Assembly (NCBI GenBank): GCA_035528475.1
Contig: DATKYO010000005.1
Coordinates: 1 to 12,185, forward strand
Source of the DNA: SD8 sp035528475
Lineage (GTDB): Archaea > Halobacteriota > Methanomicrobia > Methanomicrobiales > Methanospirillaceae
Length of the DNA: 12,185 bases
Direction of reading: 5' to 3'
Shown here piece after piece: positions 6,321-12,185 of the stretch; within the stretch, counting starts at the first letter, position 1; each line of letters opens with the position of its first letter. The position numbers and the translations under genes are program-made. Below the pieces are notes generated by a model that made no database searches, was not told the DNA's origin, and saw only the letters and a list, made by a program, of their open reading frames with translations.

Positions 6321-7247
6321 TCATTCCGATGCATAGATCCCCGATCCCAGCCACCACTGGTCGTCTACCGGTTCCACGTATACGAGCTTTAGCTCGTTGG
6401 TGAAATTGCGGGACGGGTTCGGGTAGATATAGTAGGCAAACCCCCCTCCTGATTGTGCCCGGGCGATCTTTTCCCGAAGGATTTTTACGCCGTTCGGATC
6501 CTCCAGGTCAGAGAGGTCCTCACCGATGAGCTCGGGCTGGTAGGGATGGGCAATGAGGGTTCCGTCATAGGTATAGGCAAAGATATAGGAGTCTTCCCGC
6601 GTGAAATTGCCTTCCAGGTCATTGAAGACGGCCAGCGCCACGTCCCTGCTGATGTTGCCCGCATAATCACCGGCCTCATGAACAAAATCCATAAGATCGC
6701 TGCGGTCTTCGGTGGTGAAGGAAGCTGGCATGTCAGAGAGATATATGCCCGCCGCTATCCAGTAGGTTTCATCCACGGGTGAAACATAGGAAAGCTTCAG
6801 CTCTGTTTTTCCTTCGTGCGAGGGGTTCGGATAGAGATAATAGGTAAATCCGCCGTCGTCCCGTGCAACGCGGAGCAGCTCCTGCATATAATACACGCCG
6901 TTGGGATCCTGGTTTTCCGTCCGGTTCACCCCCACAAGCTCCGGAAAGATGGGGTGAGCAAGGACGATGCCGTTATAATCGATGGCATAGACGTAGGTGC
7001 CGCCTGTCACGAACTGTCCGTCCGGTTTGCTGAATTCGGCAAGTGCTTTTTCTCTTCCCTGCTCGCGGGCATACTCCGCTGCATCTGATACATACTCCAC
7101 CAGTTCACCGGGAGTGGAGATCCCAGTCGGCACCGGCGTGGGAACAGTAGTTTCAGCCTGCTGTTCGGGGGCCTGGGAACATCCTGCGCAGAGCAGCAGT
7201 GCCACGGCGAAGGAGGCGATCAGGAAGAAGGCCGGGATATGCTTCAT
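6321..7247 (-). CDS. Lipoprotein with two tandem Cache sensor domains
   Basis: This is a 308-residue exported, lipid-anchored protein that probably binds a small ligand outside the cell. Residues 1-23 are a signal peptide with lipobox LCAGC (Cys23 as lipid anchor). A Thr/Pro-rich linker follows at about 32-46. Two homologous domains follow at about 47-172 and 182-306. They share the same landmarks: LAHP (96-99) and LIAHP (231-235), DPNGV (114-118 and 250-254), GGFTYYLYPNPS (132-143) and GGFAYYIYPNPS (268-279), then ELKLxYVxPVD and the final G-I-Y. This is the single-Cache pattern known from chemoreceptors, here without any kinase, HAMP or methyl-accepting part. The start was chosen to place the signal peptide at the N-terminus. 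An ATG 15 codons earlier (7292) has a better Shine-Dalgarno (AGGAAGGA) and is a real alternative. The gene is divergent from the VOC lipoprotein. Confidence 0.88.
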   Translation of the reverse strand: MKHIPAFFLIASFAVALLLCAGCSQAPEQQAETTVPTPVPTGISTPGELVEYVSDAAEYAREQGREKALAEFSKPDGQFVTGGTYVYAIDYNGIVLAHPIFPELVGVNRTENQDPNGVYYMQELLRVARDDGGFTYYLYPNPSHEGKTELKLSYVSPVDETYWIAAGIYLSDMPASFTTEDRSDLMDFVHEAGDYAGNISRDVALAVFNDLEGNFTREDSYIFAYTYDGTLIAHPYQPELIGEDLSDLEDPNGVKILREKIARAQSGGGFAYYIYPNPSRNFTNELKLVYVEPVDDQWWLGSGIYASE

Positions 7248-7388
7248 GACTTTACTCTTTTCCTGGGTACTGATGAATATTATCCCTGCCATATTTCGTC
7301 CTTCCTGCCCATCCCGGAATACGATACCCCCCAATACAATTTTCCGGCCTGCTGAAGGACATCTTGAAATCTTTTCAAATCCCGCATG

Positions 7389-7396
7389 TATAAATA
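7389..7396 (+). promoter_or_regulatory. TATA box for the VOC lipoprotein gene
   Basis: TATAAATA starts 30 bases before the ATG at 7419, so the transcript would begin at or just before that codon. This decides the start: an in-frame ATG at 7386 overlaps the TATA box and would add eleven non-signal residues. The reverse strand of the same spot (TATTTATAC) could also serve the divergent Cache gene, with a longer leader. Confidence 0.6.
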
Positions 7397-7418
7397 TCTT
7401 ACAATAGGATGTTTGCCA

Positions 7419-8333
7419 ATGAGGCATTTTACGGTTTATTTCTTCCTCTCACTCCTCCTCTTGATATCGATTATTGGTATAACAGGGTGCTCCGGCATCC
7501 AGGGCACTGATAAGAACGATATATCCACGGTCGTTACCGCTGATAATGAATGGAAGATTGACCACGCCGTCATCGTTGTGCATAATCTCACTGCGTCAAT
7601 GGACAAGTTCAGTGCAGCGGGATTCAATGTTGTTTTGGGAGGCGAACATGCGGACAGCGTTACCCATAACGCACTCATCCCGTTCAAAGATGGCAGTTAC
7701 CTGGAGATCTTCGCCCCTACCAATCCGGCAATGGCTGCCGGGATGCATGAACTCGTAACCTCCGGAACGTTCGATACCGCTATGACGGGATCAGACGCGA
7801 TCCAAAAACGGTTCATGCTTCACCTCGCAGAAGGAACCGGGCTGAAAGACTTTGCCATCTCCTATCCCGGTCTCAATATCTCTAAAGAAAAGATAGTGGC
7901 CGAACACGGAGGTTTTGTCCTCGACGGACCGATCCCAATGTCACGGACACGGCCTGACGGGATTATCGTGCGGTGGCATGTTGCTGTGCCCGCGTTCCAA
8001 TATTCGACTTCAATCCCATTCCTCATCGTGGATGATACGCCAAGAACCCTTCGGGTACCGGACGGAAACCTGACTTCACATCCGAACGGAGTGACCGGCA
8101 TCAGGAGCATCGAGATCGCAACACGTGATCCCGTCGCAGTTACCCGTTGGTATGACGCCGTGTTATCCACTAAACCTGAGAGCGCGTCCGATACCCAGGC
8201 TACGTACATGCTGAATGGATCTGTCATTATAGTTCGGGAAACCGCCAAAAACGAGACTGAAGGGCCGGTCGGGATCGTCCTGGATAAAGATACAGGCGAT
8301 GTGTTCACACTGGAGAATTTTACGATCGAATAA
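7419..8333 (+). CDS. Exported glyoxalase-like (VOC superfamily) lipoprotein
   Basis: This is a 304-residue protein with a lipoprotein signal peptide (MRHFTVYFFL, hydrophobic to residue 20, lipobox ITGC with Cys24). The first VOC module begins at about residue 46 with WKIDHAVIVV (His49). It continues with GGEHADSVTHNALIPFKDGS and YLEIF (Glu97), the pattern of the glyoxalase-like family PF13468. A second module starts at about 220 with HPNGVTGIRSIEIATRD (His221, Glu232). The conserved His and Glu residues suit a metal or small-molecule site, but the reaction is unknown. Family members are usually cytoplasmic, so the lipid-anchored outside location is unusual. The ATG at 7419 is preferred over 7386 because of the TATA box and the signal peptide. 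AGGATG at 7405-7410 could act as a Shine-Dalgarno if the leader is longer. Confidence 0.87.
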   Translation: MRHFTVYFFLSLLLLISIIGITGCSGIQGTDKNDISTVVTADNEWKIDHAVIVVHNLTASMDKFSAAGFNVVLGGEHADSVTHNALIPFKDGSYLEIFAPTNPAMAAGMHELVTSGTFDTAMTGSDAIQKRFMLHLAEGTGLKDFAISYPGLNISKEKIVAEHGGFVLDGPIPMSRTRPDGIIVRWHVAVPAFQYSTSIPFLIVDDTPRTLRVPDGNLTSHPNGVTGIRSIEIATRDPVAVTRWYDAVLSTKPESASDTQATYMLNGSVIIVRETAKNETEGPVGIVLDKDTGDVFTLENFTIE

Positions 8334-8392
8334 TGTCAGATACAGGAATATCGATGAGATGGATCGAGTGCATTTATCTGTATATACACATT

Positions 8393-8412
8393 CGGTTTTC
8401 TGTTAAAAACCG
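8393..8412. terminator. Hairpin between convergent genes, possible bidirectional terminator
   Basis: CGGTTTT (8393-8399) and AAAACCG (8406-8412) form a 7-bp stem with a 6-base loop, in the 139-base gap between the VOC gene (+) and the kinase gene (-). T-rich stem arms on both strands and a nearby T5 on the minus strand (8423-8427 complement) could end transcription from either side. The hairpin is plain; its function is inferred. Confidence 0.4.
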
Positions 8413-8472
8413 GCGATAATGCAAAAAGGAACAACCAGAAGTACGAAGGGACTAAGATTTGGCCTCCTCATA

Positions 8473-11205
8473 TCAATTTTTTTCATCTTCAAACCTGAAT
8501 AATTCACCAGGGATCACAATCTCAAACCTCGCCCCCTTCCCCTGCTCACCAGTCTCTTTGATCGTAATCCCGGTGATGGCAAGGATCTCACGGGACAAGA
8601 AGAGACCAAGGCCGGTGTTCTTTCCATATCCGCGGTCGAAGATCTTCTCCTTATCCTCTGGCGTTATTCCTCCTCCGTCATCCTCACAGGTGATCACAAG
8701 CTCATCGCCGCTCTTTATTGCAGAGAACCTGACAGTGGTGATCGTCCCGCCATATTGAACAGCATTTTCGAGAAGGTTGTAGAAGACCTTCGCCACCATA
8801 GGTTCGGCAAATAGAAAAACACCGCCGGGTATGCGGTTCTCGACATTCACATCACCAAGCGGGGCGTCTTTCGCCGATTCGTCAATGAGTAGTTTTAGAT
8901 CATGCCACGTTGGTACTGCCACTCCGATCTGCTGGCATTCTTTTGTGAAATTGATAAGCCGGGATATGCGGTCACCTGCCGCGTCAGCTTTCCTGATATG
9001 CACTTCCCGTGTATCCGGGTCATCGCCAGCATACGCTGCGAAGTCGAGATGGGCCTGGAGGATCGTGAGCTGGTTGATGATGTCGTGCCGTGTGACAGAC
9101 GTGAGGAGGTTGAGCCGGGTGTTGGCGAGACGAAGTTCTTCTTCAACCCGTTTACGTTCTGATAGGTCAAAATCAATACAAAACAGGAGAGGTTCTGTGT
9201 CTTCAAGACAGACTGCCGTATGGATGGAATACACTGGTACCAGGTGTCCATTCTTGTGCAGCAGGTGTAATTCGCCCGGGGGCATGAATTCCCCGGATTG
9301 CGTTAACTGTTTGGCAGAATCCAGACATTGTTCAAACAACGGCTTGAGTTTCTGTGGAACAATAAGATCACCCAGGTTCTTCCCAATCGCTTCTTGTGCC
9401 GTGTAACCATACACATCCTCACTTGCTTTATTCCAATAGCGCACGATCCCGTCAGGTGTATACCCCTGTATAGAAACCCCGGGTATATTATCCATCAGGT
9501 TGCGGAACCGCTCCTCGCTTTCACGAAGTGCCATTTGGACCTTTTTCTGCTCGGTAAAGTCCAGGAAAACACCCTCAACACCGGCAATTTCACCGTTCTC
9601 ATCGTAGTAATATCTGCTGTTTGTCAGGATCACGACCGGTGTGCCATCCTTTTTCCGAAGATTCACCTCATAGTTGTAAACAGACCCATTCTCCTGCAGG
9701 GCAGCAAGGAAGACCCGGTATTCATCGCGATCTAAGTAGAGGGTTTCGACAACTGGTCTTCCCAGCAGTTCGTCAAATGACCGGTACCCAAGAAGGGGGA
9801 GGTTATTTGGGCTGACCATGATCAGGTTGCCATTACGGTCAGTCCGGTAGAAGACACCATGGATGTTTTCAATCACGCTTCTGTACTTTTCCTCACTCAA
9901 TTCCAGTTCGGTTTCTACCCGCTTGTGCGTAGTAATATCCAGCAGGGATGCAACGCTCTTTTTTGTACCAGGAATCACACCAATGGTCAGAAATATATCA
10001 CGAATTTCACCGTTTCCTCTTACGAATCTGAACTCATAATGCTTCAGGGCAGCGTCCTGTCTCCCCCTTCTCAGACGATGCTGGGTACGCATACGCTCAA
10101 GTTCTTCCTTGACGACAAATTCTGTCCAGCTCTTTTTTCCCTCGATCTCTCTGCTTGAAAAACCGGATAATCGTTCGAATCCGGCGTTTGCAAGGCTGAT
10201 TGTTGTGTCATCCTCAATTACAACTGTGGCAGTCCCGGTGTTTTCAAAGACGGTGCGGTACAACTCTTCGTTCTCCCGCAACATTCGCTCTTGGTTGCTG
10301 ATTTCGTGGTAGTTCTGCCGGATTTCCTCCTCTATTGCGGCCAGTTGCTCATATGCTGCATGGAGTTCCATGTTCCTGCACCGCAATTCCTCTTCTGCCA
10401 GTTTCCGTTCACTTATGTCACGAATTGACTCAATTGCCCCGACAATATTGCCCTCTGTGTCATAAAAGGGAGATGCGATGAACCAGAGATGTGCCCCTTT
10501 CCCGTTACGAAAATGGGGGATAGTAATCTCTGATATGAGATCATTCCCCACCCTCGTTATGAACGGGTACTTTACCACTGTTTCAGGATCATCTTTCCAG
10601 ATGAGGTCGAGGAGGATTGGACGTCGAATTCCATAAAATGGTAGTGCGTATTCGTAATCACCCTTCCCAAGAATCTCTGCAGCCGAAACGCCGGTCATCG
10701 CCTCAATTGCCTGGTTCCATACAATTACATGACCTGATTTATCAATGGCAAATGTTGCATCCGGCAGGAAATTGAGAATGTCACTCTCACGCCTTTCCAG
10801 ATCCCTGATGTTTTTCTCCGCCCGCCGTTGCTGGATTGCGAGGTGCACCTTGTGTTCCAGTTCGGCAAACTGAGGTTTTGGTTTCCCACCCTTTTGCAGA
10901 TAGAAATCAGCCCCTTCATTGAGTGCCTCGATAACGACATCCTCCCTCCCTTTTCCTGTAAAGATGATGAAAGGAATGTTATTTCCGGATGCCCTGACTG
11001 CTTTTAAAAATTCGATACCGTTCATACCCGGCATCTGGTAATCGGAAATGATTGCCTGGTACTTTTTTTGCTCCAGTAAATTCATTGCAGAAGAGGCTGA
11101 CAGAGCAGTATCAACGCTGAATGGTCCACTTCGTTCAAGATATATTTTGCAAAGTTCGAGCAGGCTGTATTCATCATCAACGCACAAAATGTTAATGATA
11201 TCCAA
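8473..11205 (-). CDS. Soluble hybrid sensor histidine kinase: REC - 4 PAS - kinase core
   Basis: This cytoplasmic signalling protein (910 residues from the chosen TTG) probably receives a phosphoryl group on its N-terminal receiver and signals through its kinase core. Residues 4-123 are a receiver domain: acidic pair in CVDDE (Asp10, Asp11), phospho-acceptor Asp55 in ISDYQMPG, Thr83 and Lys105. Four PAS/PAC modules follow at about 141-268, 315-433, 441-558 and 566-690, with a coiled coil at about 270-312. The kinase core has an H-box-like SVTRHDIINQLTIL (His707), N-box NLLENAVQYGG (Asn814), G1 DDGGG (842-846) and G2 GLGLFL (865-870). No membrane helix is seen. A GTG 22 codons earlier (11271) keeps the frame open, but the TATA box lies inside that extension. 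The TTG at 11205 places the receiver directly at the N-terminus, although its Shine-Dalgarno is weak. Ligand unknown. Confidence 0.93.
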   Translation of the reverse strand: MDIINILCVDDEYSLLELCKIYLERSGPFSVDTALSASSAMNLLEQKKYQAIISDYQMPGMNGIEFLKAVRASGNNIPFIIFTGKGREDVVIEALNEGADFYLQKGGKPKPQFAELEHKVHLAIQQRRAEKNIRDLERRESDILNFLPDATFAIDKSGHVIVWNQAIEAMTGVSAAEILGKGDYEYALPFYGIRRPILLDLIWKDDPETVVKYPFITRVGNDLISEITIPHFRNGKGAHLWFIASPFYDTEGNIVGAIESIRDISERKLAEEELRCRNMELHAAYEQLAAIEEEIRQNYHEISNQERMLRENEELYRTVFENTGTATVVIEDDTTISLANAGFERLSGFSSREIEGKKSWTEFVVKEELERMRTQHRLRRGRQDAALKHYEFRFVRGNGEIRDIFLTIGVIPGTKKSVASLLDITTHKRVETELELSEEKYRSVIENIHGVFYRTDRNGNLIMVSPNNLPLLGYRSFDELLGRPVVETLYLDRDEYRVFLAALQENGSVYNYEVNLRKKDGTPVVILTNSRYYYDENGEIAGVEGVFLDFTEQKKVQMALRESEERFRNLMDNIPGVSIQGYTPDGIVRYWNKASEDVYGYTAQEAIGKNLGDLIVPQKLKPLFEQCLDSAKQLTQSGEFMPPGELHLLHKNGHLVPVYSIHTAVCLEDTEPLLFCIDFDLSERKRVEEELRLANTRLNLLTSVTRHDIINQLTILQAHLDFAAYAGDDPDTREVHIRKADAAGDRISRLINFTKECQQIGVAVPTWHDLKLLIDESAKDAPLGDVNVENRIPGGVFLFAEPMVAKVFYNLLENAVQYGGTITTVRFSAIKSGDELVITCEDDGGGITPEDKEKIFDRGYGKNTGLGLFLSREILAITGITIKETGEQGKGARFEIVIPGELFRFEDEKN

Positions 11206-11251
11206 ATGCCTGGTGTGAGGCTGTTGATACTTTTTCGTATCTATAAACACT

Positions 11252-11261
11252 ATTTTATAAA
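11252..11261 (-). promoter_or_regulatory. TATA box for the hybrid histidine kinase gene
   Basis: TTTATAAAAT on the minus strand would start transcription around 11231, about 26 bases before the TTG at 11205. The box falls inside the upstream GTG extension of the same frame, so that longer start is unlikely. A T6 run at 11277-11282 (minus sense) just upstream may end transcripts coming from the flavodoxin gene. Confidence 0.55.
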
Positions 11262-11419
11262 TGCTATTCACAGTGCAAAAAATGTTTGGAAGGAACTCGA
11301 TATCCTGAATTGGATCGGAACACGCATCAGTACGAAACCACTCCGCATAAGGCGAATCGTGAAAACCAGTGTGGTGGGATTCAGCAGGGATTGGGGCCTC
11401 TCGGCAACTGCAATCCCCC

Positions 11420-11920
11420 TCACACCCCCAGCTTCCCCGCTACATCCCTCGTCCACTCCGAAATCGCGTCCCAGTCCCTGAAATCACCTTTTGGAACCTT
11501 CATTATATCTATCATCTTTCTCTGGATAAACGACAGTTTATCAGGGTCCAATTTACCGCCGAACATGGTCGATGCAACCGGCTGCAGGGGGTCGAGAGAT
11601 GTATGAAGGGCTTTCATGCTGTCCTCCACCATCTTCGGGTTATCGGCGGCCGGAGCGACTCCCACGGTAAATGCAGCAATCGGGAGCGTGGTAAGCTTTT
11701 CCTGGTGCTGGCTGACAAATTTTTTTACGTCGATTATCTTTCCCATGTAAAACGGTGCCCCGATTACGATGGCGTCATACCCCTCAAGCGAGGTGACCAT
11801 CTTCATCTCGGCAACATCAACGCTGTGCCCGGCAGATTGCAGTTCCTTCCCGATGGCCTGGGCAATCTCTGCTGTTGACCCTTTCCTGGTCGCATAAGCG
11901 ACAAGAATTCGTGCAGGCAT
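11420..11920 (-). CDS. Flavodoxin-domain protein (HemG-like flavodoxin family)
   Basis: This is a 166-residue cytoplasmic FMN-binding electron-transfer protein. The N-terminus ILVAYATRKGSTAEIAQAIG (5-24) is the flavodoxin phosphate-binding loop. DAIVIGAPFYMGKI (49-62) is the second FMN-contact strand and loop, and the segment FTVGVAPAADN (84-94) is the third. The spacing and the late GDFRDWDAISEWT (145-157) resemble the flavodoxin_5/HemG protoporphyrinogen-oxidase-like group. Methanogen members may work in redox or oxygen-stress pathways rather than haem synthesis, and this cannot be decided here. The ATG has AGGGATGA just upstream as Shine-Dalgarno. The gene is alone on the minus strand, with 214 bases to the kinase start downstream; no clear TATA box was found. 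Confidence 0.92.
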   Translation of the reverse strand: MPARILVAYATRKGSTAEIAQAIGKELQSAGHSVDVAEMKMVTSLEGYDAIVIGAPFYMGKIIDVKKFVSQHQEKLTTLPIAAFTVGVAPAADNPKMVEDSMKALHTSLDPLQPVASTMFGGKLDPDKLSFIQRKMIDIMKVPKGDFRDWDAISEWTRDVAGKLGV

Positions 11921-12068
11921 AATTCATCCCTGACGGTATATGGGGATGGGATCGTATCAAAGTTCGGGTGGATATTGCCCGGGTGACGTAAGATTCCGGA
12001 ATTCGTTTGCAATTAACATCCACACCAAAGCCGCACTGCATCTGCATGATTCCACACAAGGACTTTGC

Positions 12069-12089
12069 AAAAAAATGCCCCGATGGGCA
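12069..12089 (-). terminator. Hairpin plus T7 run, leftward terminator
   Basis: Read on the minus strand, TGCCC-ATCG-GGGCA (12089-12076) is followed directly by seven Ts (12075-12069), the form of an intrinsic terminator. It lies 55 bases after the TAA of the minus-strand frame at the right edge. It therefore probably ends a gene coming from outside the window and insulates the flavodoxin gene. Confidence 0.55.
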
Positions 12090-12090
12090 C

Positions 12091-12127
12091 ACCGGTTACC
12101 CGGCACCGGTTCCGCACTGGTTACCCG
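12091..12127. repeat. Short degenerate direct repeats, CCGGTTACCCG type
   Basis: Three adjacent units read ACCGGTTACCCGG, CACCGGTTCCG and CACTGGTTACCCG, with the 9-mer GGTTACCCG at 12094-12102 and 12119-12127. They lie between the terminator hairpin and the stop codon of the minus-strand frame. They may be a protein-binding array or simple slippage products; nothing ties them to a known element. Confidence 0.4.
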
Positions 12128-12143
12128 AGAGAATCTAATTACT

Positions 12144-12185
12144 TTATTTCTTACAGTTTGCCATCAGTTTCTTACAGTTTGCCAT
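12144..12185 (-). CDS. Partial or broken minus-strand gene ending in a duplicated heptapeptide
   Basis: On the minus strand the last 42 bases read MANCKKL-MANCKK and then TAA (12146-12144). The repeat unit is exactly 21 bases, so it stays in frame. The stop is followed 55 bases later by a hairpin and T7 terminator, which suggests that a transcribed gene really ends here. The words MANCKKL resemble the first residues of small cysteine-rich methanogen proteins. The frame may therefore be the duplicated start of such a gene rather than the end of a long one. Only the right flank can decide. Coding status is uncertain. Confidence 0.3.
   Translation of the reverse strand: MANCKKLMANCKK
12147..12185. 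repeat. 21-bp period direct repeat at the window edge
   Basis: The 18-mer TTTCTTACAGTTTGCCAT occurs at 12147-12164 and again at 12168-12185, separated by CAG. The two copies are identical and the second runs into the window end, so more copies may follow. On the minus strand the unit encodes MANCKKL. Confidence 0.75.

Noticed and set aside
12147..12185. Direct repeats at the right edge as a CRISPR array
   Set aside because: The spacer is only three bases and the period is 21; CRISPR spacers are far longer.

Overview
The window looks like a chromosomal segment of a methanogenic archaeon, most likely of the order Methanomicrobiales (Methanoregula/Methanosphaerula-like). This is an inference from three things: archaeal TATA-like boxes with oligo-T terminators instead of bacterial -35/-10 signals, a soluble REC-PAS-histidine kinase of the style common in these methanogens, and small lipoproteins of Cache and glyoxalase-like types. 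No rRNA, tRNA, CRISPR array or intact mobile element was recognised.

Layout. Positions 1-866 hold no convincing gene. They carry a cluster of short TTCCGCA/TGCGGAA words spaced about one helical turn apart and a long CA/TG palindrome. At 867-3170 (+) lies a full-length PLP-dependent arginine decarboxylase of the AdiA type. Its stop codon overlaps the ATG of a second reading frame that begins like an APC-family amino-acid antiporter but stops after 36 codons. The break coincides with an inverted repeat that starts a PadR regulator / DrrA-type ABC ATPase / ABC-2 permease operon (3311-5536, +). This cassette has a more AT-rich style and appears to have replaced or interrupted the antiporter, leaving the decarboxylase without its adjacent substrate/product exchanger.

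Positions 5537-6320 are mostly empty. They contain a possible small secreted-protein gene (5987-6148, -) with its own TATA-like box and T-run. A tandem-Cache lipoprotein (6321-7247, -) and a glyoxalase-like VOC lipoprotein (7419-8333, +) are transcribed divergently from a shared intergenic region. A large soluble hybrid histidine kinase (REC-4xPAS-HisKA-like-HATPase; 8473 to about 11205, -) and a flavodoxin-domain protein (11420-11920, -) follow.

The right edge carries a terminator-like hairpin with a T7 run facing left, short degenerate repeats, and a 21-bp in-frame duplication. On the minus strand the duplication reads MANCKKL-MANCKK-stop, probably the broken or partial end of a gene near or beyond the window edge.

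How the genes might work together: the decarboxylase would produce agmatine and consume a proton. The ABC pair would export a drug-like or lipophilic compound under PadR control. The two lipoproteins sit outside the cell membrane, as a sensor or ligand binder and a possible small-molecule binder. The kinase has no visible membrane segment, so it probably senses intracellular redox, gas or ligand signals. No link among these modules beyond position can be demonstrated from the sequence.
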